A stretch of 52,210 bases of DNA from a bacterium. GTDB lineage: Bacteria > Bacteroidota > Bacteroidia > Chitinophagales > Saprospiraceae. This document shows, piece after piece, positions 15,978 to 23,308 of the stretch. Within the stretch, counting starts at the first letter, position 1. The number at the start of each line of letters is the position of its first letter. A program made the position numbers and the translations under genes. Location: positions 1 through 52,210 of the forward strand of contig JANSXW010000031.1 in the NCBI GenBank assembly GCA_024742755.1, written 5' to 3'. The notes below the pieces were generated by a model. It had not been told where the DNA came from, searched no databases, and worked only from the letters and a program-made list of their open reading frames with translations.

Positions 15978-16954
15978 AGTTATTCCTCCAATTCGTATTA
16001 CTCCCCGCTGCGTTGATTTTCATTAGTGGTTGCAGCCGGCAGGATTCCGTGACGGCCATCAAACTGGCGCACGGGCTGGATATTGCCCACCCCGTCCACA
16101 AGGGAATGGTCTACTTTGCAGAGCAGGTGGCAGAGCGGTCCAACGGGCAAATGCGCATCGACATTTATCCCAGCGGGCAACTGGGCTCCGAGCGGCAATG
16201 CCTGGAGTTGCTGCAGATTGGCAGCCTCGGCATGACGAAAGTATCGGCCGCCGTACTGGAAAATTTTGCGCCCCGTATGAAAGTCCTGGGCCTTCCCTAC
16301 CTGTTCCGGGACGACGAACATGCCTGGGCGGTCTTAAATGGCCCTATCGGCAAAGACCTCCTGCTGGAAGCCCAAAACTACTGGCTGCGGGGCGTCTGTT
16401 TTTACGATGCCGGCAGCCGCAGTTTTTATACCAAGGACCGGCCTGTCAACTCGCCGGACGACCTTGAGGGCCTGAAGGTCAGGGTGATGAACAGTCAGAC
16501 CGCCATGCAGATGGTCAAGGCGCTGGGCGGTGCTCCCACGCCTATTTCCTTTGGGGAACTGTACACGGCACTGCAGCAGGGCGTGGTGGACGGCGCGGAG
16601 AATAATCCACCCAGTTTTTACACTTCCCGCCACTACGAGGTGTGCAAGTACTACTCCATTGACGAGCACAGCACCGTGCCCGATGTGATGCTGATCGGCA
16701 CCAATACCTGGGAGCGGCTGACTGCACAGGAACAGGCCTGGCTGCAGGAAGCAGCGGATGCCTCTGTTGGCTACCAGCGGGAAGTATGGGCAGCCTCCGA
16801 GCAGGAAGCCCTGGATGCGGTCAAAGCTGCCGGTGTGCAAATCAACTACCCGGATAAGTCTCCATTTGCAGCACGCGTGGAGGACATCTACGAGCGGTAC
16901 AAGGATGACCCCGAGATTTACGAACTGATTCAGCAAATTCAAGCCGTACAGTAA
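15974..16954 (+). CDS. TRAP transporter solute-binding lipoprotein (DctP family)
   Basis: 326 residues with a lipoprotein signal (LIFISGCSRQ), so it is tethered to the membrane rather than free in the periplasm, as expected in Bacteroidota. DctP fold marks: IKLAHGLDIAHPVHKGMVYF, MRIDIYPSGQLGSERQCLEL, the carboxylate-clamping Arg in LEGLKVRVMNSQTAMQM, and FGELYTALQQGVVDGAENNP. The position inside a hexuronate cluster makes glucuronate or galacturonate the likely ligand. Its stop shares one base with the start of the small permease gene (TAATG at 16952-16956). Confidence 0.93.
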   Translation: MKLFLQFVLLPAALIFISGCSRQDSVTAIKLAHGLDIAHPVHKGMVYFAEQVAERSNGQMRIDIYPSGQLGSERQCLELLQIGSLGMTKVSAAVLENFAPRMKVLGLPYLFRDDEHAWAVLNGPIGKDLLLEAQNYWLRGVCFYDAGSRSFYTKDRPVNSPDDLEGLKVRVMNSQTAMQMVKALGGAPTPISFGELYTALQQGVVDGAENNPPSFYTSRHYEVCKYYSIDEHSTVPDVMLIGTNTWERLTAQEQAWLQEAADASVGYQREVWAASEQEALDAVKAAGVQINYPDKSPFAARVEDIYERYKDDPEIYELIQQIQAVQ

Positions 16955-17421
16955 TGCGAAACAACGTCAATAAATATGTAGGCTACTTCCTGGCTTTTCT
17001 CATGGCCGTCATGACGGTGGATGTGCTCTGGGGGGTCTTCACCCGCTACATAGTGGGGTCGCAAAGCCCCTGGACAGAGGAGTTGGCCCGTTTTCTGCTG
17101 ATTTGGATTGGCTTGCTGGGCGCAGCTTATGTGGCCGGCCAAAATCAGCACCTGGCTATTGATATCCTGCCCAGTAAACTCGAAGGCATCCCCAAACAGC
17201 GGCTACAGTGGGCCATCCGCCTGCTGATTGCAGGGTTTGCTGGCACGGTGCTGGTGGCTGGTGGTGCCCGGCTGGTCTACATTACCTACAAGCTTGGGCA
17301 ATATTCGGCTGCCCTGCAGGTGCCGCTTTCTGTGGTCTACAGTATTGTCCCTGTGAGCGGGCTGCTCATCATCTATTACAAACTCGCTGAGCGCGGTGCC
17401 CCAGCCGAAGCTCAGGCCTAA
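16954..17421 (+). CDS. TRAP transporter small permease (DctQ family)
   Basis: 155 residues with four membrane segments (FLAFLMAVMTVDVLWGVFTR, RFLLIWIGLLGAAYVAG, LLIAGFAGTVLVAGGARLVY, YSIVPVSGLLIIYYKL). The motif SPWTEELARFLLIWIGLLGA is the DctQ signature. It pairs with DctM to form the Na+-driven permease. It overlaps the binding-protein gene by one base and precedes dctM by 9 bp. Confidence 0.93.
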   Translation: MRNNVNKYVGYFLAFLMAVMTVDVLWGVFTRYIVGSQSPWTEELARFLLIWIGLLGAAYVAGQNQHLAIDILPSKLEGIPKQRLQWAIRLLIAGFAGTVLVAGGARLVYITYKLGQYSAALQVPLSVVYSIVPVSGLLIIYYKLAERGAPAEAQA

Positions 17422-17430
17422 AGATACCCT

Positions 17431-18717
17431 ATGGAAGTCCTTATTCTGGTCTTATCCTTTCTGATTTTGCTGGGCATTGGGGTTCCCATTGCCTGGAGTA
17501 TTGGCATTTCCAGCCTGTTTACCATGCTGGTGAGCATACCGGCTATGCCAGCATTCACGACCGTGGCCCAGCGCATGGCCACCGGGCTCGACAGCTTTGC
17601 CCTGCTGGCTATCCCGTTTTTTATCCTGGCCGGGCAGCTGATGAACCGGGGCGGGATTGCCCGCAGGCTGATTGATTTCGCCAAAACGCTGGTGGGCGCC
17701 CTCCCGGGCGGGCTGGCCCACGTGAATATCATTGCCGCTATGCTCTTTGGGGCGATCTCCGGCTCGGCAGTAGCAGCCGCCTCCGCGATTGGCGGATTTA
17801 TGGGGAAGCGCATGGAGGAGGAAGGGTATGATAAGTCCTTTGGGGCGGCAGTGAATATTACTTCCGCGACCACCGGGATGACCATCCCGCCCAGCAATAT
17901 TCTGATTGTTTATTCCCTGGCCAGCGGTGGCGCTTCGATTGCGGCACTGTTTCTGGCGGGTTACCTGCCTGGCATACTTACAGGCTTGTTTCTGATGATT
18001 GTCGCGGCGGTATGGGCCAGGCGGAAAGGCTACCCCGTAGGCGAGCGCAGTAAGCTCAAGGAAGTGGCCCGGACTTTTCTGGATGCCCTGCCCAGCCTGC
18101 TGCTGCTGGTTATTGTGATCGGCGGGATCGTGGTGGGTATTTTTACGGCGACGGAGGCTTCTGCCGTTGCGGTCCTGTATTGCCTCATCCTGGGCTTTTG
18201 GTACCGGGAGTTTAAGGCCAGCGACATGCCGGACATCCTGCTGCATTCGGTCAGCACCACGGCCATTGTGATGCTGCTCATCGGCACCTCCATGAGCATG
18301 TCCTGGATTATGGCTTTTGAGAATATTCCGCAGCAGATTACCGCACTGCTGCTATCGGTGAGCGATAGCCCGGTTGTGATCCTCCTGATTATCAATTTGA
18401 TCCTGCTGTTTGTGGGCGTTTTTATGGATATGACGCCGGCGGTGCTCATCTTCACGCCCATCTTTCTGCCGGTGGTGCAGGAAATGGGGATGGACCCGGT
18501 CCACTTTGGTATTATCATGGTGCTGAACCTCTCCATTGGGCTGTGCACGCCCCCGGTGGGATCGGTGCTTTTTGTGGGCGTCGGTGTAGCTGGCACGAGC
18601 ATTCAGAAAGTCGTCAAACCGCTGCTGCCACTGTTTATTGCCATGATTGTTGCGCTGCTGATTGTTACCTATGTACCGGGGCTGTCCCTGTGGCTGCCCG
18701 AAGTATTTGGCTATTAA
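17431..18717 (+). CDS. TRAP transporter large permease (DctM family)
   Basis: 428 residues, about 12 membrane segments, full length for the family. Signature stretches are GIGVPIAWSIGISSLFTML, LLAIPFFILAGQLMNRGGIA, LPGGLAHVNIIAAMLFGAIS, GSAVAAASAIGGFMGKRM, GMTIPPSNILIVYSLASGG, VFMDMTPAVLIFTPIFLPV and LSIGLCTPPVGSVLFVGVGV. It forms the ion-coupled translocation path with DctQ. Uronate uptake by TRAP replaces the ExuT/GntP permeases of enterobacteria. Confidence 0.94.
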   Translation: MEVLILVLSFLILLGIGVPIAWSIGISSLFTMLVSIPAMPAFTTVAQRMATGLDSFALLAIPFFILAGQLMNRGGIARRLIDFAKTLVGALPGGLAHVNIIAAMLFGAISGSAVAAASAIGGFMGKRMEEEGYDKSFGAAVNITSATTGMTIPPSNILIVYSLASGGASIAALFLAGYLPGILTGLFLMIVAAVWARRKGYPVGERSKLKEVARTFLDALPSLLLLVIVIGGIVVGIFTATEASAVAVLYCLILGFWYREFKASDMPDILLHSVSTTAIVMLLIGTSMSMSWIMAFENIPQQITALLLSVSDSPVVILLIINLILLFVGVFMDMTPAVLIFTPIFLPVVQEMGMDPVHFGIIMVLNLSIGLCTPPVGSVLFVGVGVAGTSIQKVVKPLLPLFIAMIVALLIVTYVPGLSLWLPEVFGY

Positions 18718-18726
18718 AAAACTGAA

Positions 18727-20379
18727 ATGCACGACCCGTTTTTGATCATTCATCCGAAAGACAATGTAGGCGTTGCCCTGCGCGACCTCGCTGAAGCACA
18801 AGTGCTGAACACCCCAAAGGGTGCGGTAAAACTGGCGGAGCCCATTGCCGCCAAGCACAAGTTCACCCTGCAATCCATACCGGCCGGCGAAGCGGTGTAC
18901 ATGTACGGCGTACTCGTAGGCAGGGCTACCCGGGACATCCCTTTGGGCGGGAAAATCACTACGGGCAACCTCGTGCATGCCGCTGAAGACTTCAGCATGG
19001 CGGAGCGCGCTGAGGAGTGGAAAAAGCCGGATATTTCCCGCTTTGAGGGGCGGACCTTCCGGGGGTTCTACCGGGAAGACGGGCGGGTTGGCACCCGCAA
19101 TTTCTGGCTGGTCATCCCGCTGGTCTTTTGTGAAAACCGGAACATACAGGTGATCCGGGAAGCCATGACCGCAGAGCTCGGCTACGTAACAGAACGTCAG
19201 TTTGCCGTAGATACCCGCCGCCTTGTGGAAGCCTACCGCTCAGGAGCCGATGAAGCCGCTTTGCTGAAAGAGGAGATCATCCGGGAAGGGGCGGCCCTGA
19301 AGGAAGACCGGGTTTTTCCGCAGGTGGATGGCATTAAGTTTCTGACCCATCAGGCAGGGTGCGGGGGCACGCGGGAGGACGCAACAGCCCTCTGTCAGCT
19401 GCTGGCCGGGTATATTGCCCACCCCAACGTGGCCGGGGCAACCGTGCTTAGCCTGGGCTGTCAGCACGCGCAGGCCGCGCACCTGCGGGAAGCCCTGCAG
19501 CGTATTGCGCCCAATTACAACCGCCCGCTCTTCATCCTGGAGCAACAGCAAAGTCAGTCCGAACGGCACTTCATTGCTGAGGCTGTGAAGCAGACCTTCG
19601 TGGGCCTGATGCAGGCCAATAAAGCGCAACGGCAGCCCGCACCATTGAGCAAGCTCATTCTTGGGCTGGAATGTGGCGGATCGGATGGCTTCTCGGGTAT
19701 TTCTGCCAATCCGGCGCTCGGGCATGCCTCGGATGTATTGGTGGCCCTGGGCGGCACCGCTATTCTGTCTGAATTCCCGGAACTGAACGGCGTGGAACAG
19801 GAACTGCTGAACCGGTGCCGGGATGAAAAGACGGCGCAAAAGTTTTACGACCTCATGCAGACCTACGCCCGCCGGGCAGCAGAAGTGGGGTCCGGATTTG
19901 ATATGAACCCTTCACCGGGCAATATCCGGGATGGATTGATTACAGACGCGATCAAGTCTGCGGGGGCCGCAAAGAAAGGAGGCTCCTCACCGGTCACAGC
20001 GGTACTCGACTATACCGAGCAGGCGGTCACGCCCGGGCTCAACCTGCTGTGCACACCGGGCAATGACGTGGAAAGCACGACCGGGCTGGCGGGCTCCGGA
20101 GCGAATATCATTGTATTTACCACCGGGCTGGGCACGCCCACCGGCAACCCTGTAGCCCCCACCCTCAAAATGTCCACGAATACGGCACTGGCGAGGCGTA
20201 TGCCCGACCTGATCGATATCGATGCGGGCACCATCATCACCGGTGAGGACAACCTGGTATCGAAAGGTGAAGCCCTGCTGGAGCTCATCATCGAGGTCGC
20301 CAATGGGGATACCGACCCAAAGGCTATGCAGCTGCAGCAGGATGACTTCATCCCCTGGAAGCGGGGCGTTTCACTGTAA
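18727..20379 (+). CDS. uxaA: D-altronate dehydratase, full-length fused form
   Basis: 550 residues. An N-terminal SAF domain (FLIIHPKDNVGVALRDL, IPAGEAVYMYGVLVGRATRD, GKITTGNLVH) is fused to the large catalytic region starting FRGFYREDGRVGTRNFWLVI. Further marks are FLTHQAGCGGTREDATALCQ, ATVLSLGCQHAQ, ILGLECGGSDGFSGISANPA, ILSEFPELNGVEQELLNRC and MNPSPGNIRDGL. It dehydrates D-altronate to KDG in the galacturonate branch. It is the last gene of the cluster, 9 bp after dctM, and its stop lies 6 bp from that of the convergent arginine decarboxylase, with no terminator between them. Confidence 0.94.
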   Translation: MHDPFLIIHPKDNVGVALRDLAEAQVLNTPKGAVKLAEPIAAKHKFTLQSIPAGEAVYMYGVLVGRATRDIPLGGKITTGNLVHAAEDFSMAERAEEWKKPDISRFEGRTFRGFYREDGRVGTRNFWLVIPLVFCENRNIQVIREAMTAELGYVTERQFAVDTRRLVEAYRSGADEAALLKEEIIREGAALKEDRVFPQVDGIKFLTHQAGCGGTREDATALCQLLAGYIAHPNVAGATVLSLGCQHAQAAHLREALQRIAPNYNRPLFILEQQQSQSERHFIAEAVKQTFVGLMQANKAQRQPAPLSKLILGLECGGSDGFSGISANPALGHASDVLVALGGTAILSEFPELNGVEQELLNRCRDEKTAQKFYDLMQTYARRAAEVGSGFDMNPSPGNIRDGLITDAIKSAGAAKKGGSSPVTAVLDYTEQAVTPGLNLLCTPGNDVESTTGLAGSGANIIVFTTGLGTPTGNPVAPTLKMSTNTALARRMPDLIDIDAGTIITGEDNLVSKGEALLELIIEVANGDTDPKAMQLQQDDFIPWKRGVSL

Positions 20380-20385
20380 ATTTCG

Positions 20386-21789
20386 TTAGTAGCCCAGGAT
20401 TTTCAGCATGGCCTCCGGGCTTTGCTCCGCCTGATAGAGCTCGTCCACCAGATTGCCCTGATCGTCTTTGTAGACCAGGATATGCTTGGGCGAAGGGATC
20501 AGGCAATGCTTAATGCCGCCGTACCCGCTAATCGAGTCCTGATAGGCACCGGTGTGGAAAAAGCCGAGGTAAAGCGGCTCCTCATCGTTGGCGGGAAAGG
20601 CCGGCAGGTAAACCTGGCTTTCGTGCACCTCAGAGTTGTAGTAATCGGAATTGTCGCAGCTCAACCCGCCGATATTCACCCTGCGGTAATCATTGTACCA
20701 TTTGTTGATGGGCAGGAGGATGAAGCGCTCGCTGATGCCCCAGGTGTCGGGCAGGGTGGTCATGAGGGAGTTATCGATCATGTACCACATCTCGGAATCG
20801 TTCTGCAGCTTCTGGCCGAGGACGGAGAAGATGGTCGCGCCACTCTCCCCTACCGTGTACTTTCCAAATTCGGTGAAGATATCCGGCTCCGGAATTTCTT
20901 CTTCCTCGCAGGCCTGCGAAATGAGCCCTACGATTTCCTTGACCATGTATTTGTAGTCGAACTCGAAGCCCAGGGAGTTGCGGATAGGCATCCCGCCACC
21001 GATGTTGATGGCCTTGAGGTCGTTGCTGTTGCGCTTCAGCTCGCAGTACAGTTTGATGGCTTTCTTCAGTTCGCCCCAGTAGTAGAGGGAGTCCTTGATG
21101 CCGGTGTCCACGAAAAAGTGGAGCATTTTGAGCTGGAACTTATCGTTGTTCTTAACCCGCTCCTCAAAGAAGCGCAGGACATCCGCGTGCCGGATGCCGA
21201 GGCGGGAGGTATAAAACTCGAAGTTCGGTTCCTCTTCCGTAGCTACGCGCAAGCCGATTTTGCAAACGCCTTTCACATGCTGCTCGTAGAAGTCCAGCTC
21301 CGCCATGTTATCGCAGACCGGGATGACATTCTCAAACCCATCGTTGATGAGGGCCGCGATGCGCTCCAGGTAGCCCCGGGTTTTAAAGCCATTGCAAACG
21401 ATAATGGTCTCTTTTTGCAGCCGGCCCCGCTTGTGCAGGCGGCGGATGAGGTCAATATCGAATGCCGAGGAAGTTTCGATCTGCACGCCATGCCGCAGTA
21501 CTTCATTGAGCACATGGCTGAAGTGGCTGCTTTTGGTGCAGTAGCAATAGTGGTACTTGCCCCGGTAGCCCATCGCCTTCATCGCCCGGGTAAACATATT
21601 CCGGGCTTTTTTGATCTGCGAACCAATCTTGGGCAGATACGTCAGTTTGAGCGGGGTGCCGTATTTCTGAATGAGGTAACGAAGCGGGACCCCGTTGAAC
21701 AACAGGTTGCCATCTTCCAGATCAAAGCCTTCCTGCGGGAAGTAGAAGGTCTGATCGATGAGGTCAAAGTATCGGTTGGTTGCAGCCAA
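20386..21789 (-). CDS. speA: Biosynthetic arginine decarboxylase, short Bacteroidota form
   Basis: About 467 residues, a fold-III PLP enzyme related to diaminopimelate decarboxylase and shorter than the 658-residue E. coli SpeA. The PLP Lys is in HYCYCTKSSHFSHVL; other marks are GVQIETSSAFDIDLIRRL, CNGFKTRGYLERI, AINIGGGMPIRNS, EFGKYTVGESGATIFSVLGQ and the C-terminal substrate Cys in GLSCDNSDYYNSEVHES. It should turn arginine into agmatine, upstream of putrescine and so of the SpeD/SpeE module 12 kb away. The start is a TTG at 21789: an in-frame stop lies above it and the next ATG would remove the first 60 residues. A TAATTTTG box lies 38 bp upstream. Another amino acid as substrate is possible but less likely. 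Confidence 0.85.
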   Translation of the reverse strand: MAATNRYFDLIDQTFYFPQEGFDLEDGNLLFNGVPLRYLIQKYGTPLKLTYLPKIGSQIKKARNMFTRAMKAMGYRGKYHYCYCTKSSHFSHVLNEVLRHGVQIETSSAFDIDLIRRLHKRGRLQKETIIVCNGFKTRGYLERIAALINDGFENVIPVCDNMAELDFYEQHVKGVCKIGLRVATEEEPNFEFYTSRLGIRHADVLRFFEERVKNNDKFQLKMLHFFVDTGIKDSLYYWGELKKAIKLYCELKRNSNDLKAINIGGGMPIRNSLGFEFDYKYMVKEIVGLISQACEEEEIPEPDIFTEFGKYTVGESGATIFSVLGQKLQNDSEMWYMIDNSLMTTLPDTWGISERFILLPINKWYNDYRRVNIGGLSCDNSDYYNSEVHESQVYLPAFPANDEEPLYLGFFHTGAYQDSISGYGGIKHCLIPSPKHILVYKDDQGNLVDELYQAEQSPEAMLKILGY

Positions 21790-21826
21790 TGCTTTTAGTT
21801 TAATGGTAATTGGACAAAAAACAGCG

Positions 21827-21834
21827 CAAAATTA
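21827..21834 (-). promoter_or_regulatory. Promoter -7 box for speA
   Basis: TAATTTTG on the minus strand matches TAnnTTTG exactly, 38 bp upstream of the TTG start. A clear -33 TTG at the right distance is not seen. Confidence 0.5.
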
Positions 21835-21941
21835 GTCGACTTGCGCCAATATGGAAGCGTGAAAGCGTAATAAATGTTTTCGGAGCCAAACTATTATTTG
21901 GGTATCGGGCGGCCTACCCCGGAAAGTTACCTGAAAAATAA

Positions 21942-21949
21942 TACTTTTG
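21942..21949 (+). promoter_or_regulatory. Promoter -7 box for the MazG-like gene
   Basis: TACTTTTG matches TAnnTTTG exactly, 16 bp before the ATG at 21966, leaving a leader of about 10 bases. The -33 element is not clear. Confidence 0.5.
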
Positions 21950-21965
21950 GGCAAAATCAGACGAT

Positions 21966-22436
21966 ATGGACCACCCAGATGCACTGCGGCAGGTTGCTGC
22001 CTTCCACCGTACTTTCAAGCACCCTATTGAGCCGGCGCCCACCATTCCGGATGAAACCCGCTGCAAACTCCGGGTCAGCCTGCTGGCAGAGGAAGTCAGG
22101 GAGCTGGAACAGGCTATTGCCGACCGCGACCTTACCGAAATTGCCGATGCGCTTTGCGATATTCAATACGTACTCTCGGGAGCCATCCTGGAGTTTGGGA
22201 TGGCAGACAAGTTCAAGGCGCTCTTTGAGGAAGTGCAGCGTTCCAACATGAGCAAGGCCTGCAGTACCCGGGAGGAAGCCGAACAAACGATGGCCTACTA
22301 CAAAAAGGAGCGCGGCTTCGACAGCTATGTCGTGGAAGAAGACGGGCGCTTTCTGGTGTACAGAAAGGAAGACAACAAGACCCTGAAGTCTGTTGCCTAC
22401 TCTCCCGCAGACTTGCATGCTATTTTAAGCCGTTAA
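21966..22436 (+). CDS. MazG/HisE-like all-alpha nucleoside-triphosphate pyrophosphohydrolase
   Basis: 156 residues. The metal-binding motif of the all-alpha NTP-PPase superfamily is present: SLLAEEVRELEQAIADRD followed by EIADALCDIQYVLSGAILEF (EExxE ... AxxD). The second half (MSKACSTREEAEQTMAYYKK, SYVVEEDGRFLVYRKEDNKT, VAYSPADLHAI) is a small beta-rich addition seen in single-domain phosphoribosyl-ATP-pyrophosphohydrolase-like proteins. It probably cleaves an abnormal or surplus nucleotide to the monophosphate; no his genes are near, so histidine synthesis is unlikely. Its stop overlaps the stop of the convergent response regulator (TTAA at 22433-22436). Confidence 0.82.
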   Translation: MDHPDALRQVAAFHRTFKHPIEPAPTIPDETRCKLRVSLLAEEVRELEQAIADRDLTEIADALCDIQYVLSGAILEFGMADKFKALFEEVQRSNMSKACSTREEAEQTMAYYKKERGFDSYVVEEDGRFLVYRKEDNKTLKSVAYSPADLHAILSR

Positions 22437-22789
22437 ACTTTGTTAACCCAACTCAGCAGGTCCTTCATATCAAAAGGCTTGGTCAGATAGGCGATGGCCC
22501 CAAGGGCCTGCCCTCTGGCAATATCCGTTTTCTGAGCCGCTGCGGACAGGAAGATAAAAGGGATGTCTTTGAGCGCGTCGTCCTGATTGGCGCGTTCTTT
22601 GATTTCGAAGCCATCCAGTAATGGCATCTTCACATCGCAGATAACGAGGTCTGGCTGTTCTGCCTGCAGGAAAGCCCAGCCCTCCTGCCCGTTGGTTGCC
22701 ACTACTACATCATGACCGCTTAGCTCCAGGTACTCGGTGAGGTTTTCCCGGATCGTAGGCGTGTCTTCTACCAGCAATATTTTCTTCAT
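22433..22789 (-). CDS. Receiver-only response regulator
   Basis: 118 residues, one CheY-like domain and no output domain. Phospho-acceptor Asp52 lies in PDLVICDVKMPLLDG, the acidic pair in VEDT (8-9), Ser82 in IFLSA and Lys104 in YLTKPFD. The ATG at 22789 is chosen because an AGGAG sits 4 bases before it and the receiver fold starts at once (MKKILLVEDTP). It follows the thioredoxin-like gene (37 bp) on the same strand and is back-to-back with the FixL-like kinase at 23309, its most likely phosphodonor. Signal output must go to another protein or by phosphotransfer. Confidence 0.9.
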   Translation of the reverse strand: MKKILLVEDTPTIRENLTEYLELSGHDVVVATNGQEGWAFLQAEQPDLVICDVKMPLLDGFEIKERANQDDALKDIPFIFLSAAAQKTDIARGQALGAIAYLTKPFDMKDLLSWVNKV

Positions 22790-22826
22790 CGAACTCCTTT
22801 TGAAAAATGGAAGTATGCCCCTGTGG

Positions 22827-23090
22827 CTATTGCTCACTGGGGCTGGCTAAAGCGCTGAGGAAAAGGCGTCGAAGTTCTGCCCGTGTGGGATTGGTTTTGC
22901 CGTCAAAAAAGACCTTGCCGTTCACAATAATGGCAGGTATGGAACTGACGCCGGAGGCCAGGATCGTCTCCACGTCCATTACCTGTTCTATCGGAGCAGT
23001 CAGGTCCAGCTCCCGGACAACGTCTTCCAGCTGCCGGAAAAGCTGCCGGTGCCGACTATTGCCCAAGCCTAGTACTAATATCTTATTCAT
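22827..23090 (-). CDS. Thioredoxin-like small protein lacking the CxxC cysteines
   Basis: 87 residues of the short redox-active disulfide protein 2 / MTH895 type: beta strand KILVLGLG, a long helix, DVETILASGVSSIPAIIVNG with the cis-Pro loop (SIPA), and KVFFDGKTNPTRAELRRLFL. The family normally has GCPKC after the first strand; here the place reads GNSRH (Asn11, His14), so both cysteines are gone and dithiol exchange is impossible. There is no Cys anywhere in the protein. It shares an operon with the receiver protein, which suggests a binding or sensing role in that pathway. Confidence 0.8.
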   Translation of the reverse strand: MNKILVLGLGNSRHRQLFRQLEDVVRELDLTAPIEQVMDVETILASGVSSIPAIIVNGKVFFDGKTNPTRAELRRLFLSALASPSEQ

Positions 23091-23253
23091 GCTCCTTCGG
23101 TTTTTAATCTGGCAGCAAGGTGCACAAAAAGCCTGTACGGTACTTATGACATTTATCAGGCAGGTATTTGAATTATATCAGCCGGGGGGCTGCGGCAGGC
23201 TTGATTACGGACCCTGCCATTATCCACAGTTTCAGATATAAAGCCGCCCGGGA

Positions 23254-23284
23254 TTGGCTTTTTACCCGCAGGCGTTTATATTTA
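23254..23284 (+). promoter_or_regulatory. Promoter of the FixL-like kinase gene
   Basis: TTG at 23254-23256, a 20-bp spacer, then TATATTTA at 23277-23284 (7 of 8 of TAnnTTTG), 24 bp before the ATG. Confidence 0.5.
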
Positions 23285-23308
23285 CGCACCGGTAACCTTT
23301 AAGCATAA

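Noticed and set aside
15974..18717. Sialic-acid or C4-dicarboxylate TRAP transporter
   Set aside because: All neighbours are uronate enzymes and no nan or dct genes are near; uronate is the better reading, though not proven.
20422..21798. 458-codon plus-strand open frame
   Set aside because: A shadow of the arginine decarboxylase gene; codon bias of GC-rich DNA keeps the opposite frame open. No recognisable fold.
21966..22436. HisE of histidine biosynthesis
   Set aside because: No his genes nearby and an extra C-terminal part; a general MazG-like NTP pyrophosphohydrolase fits better.
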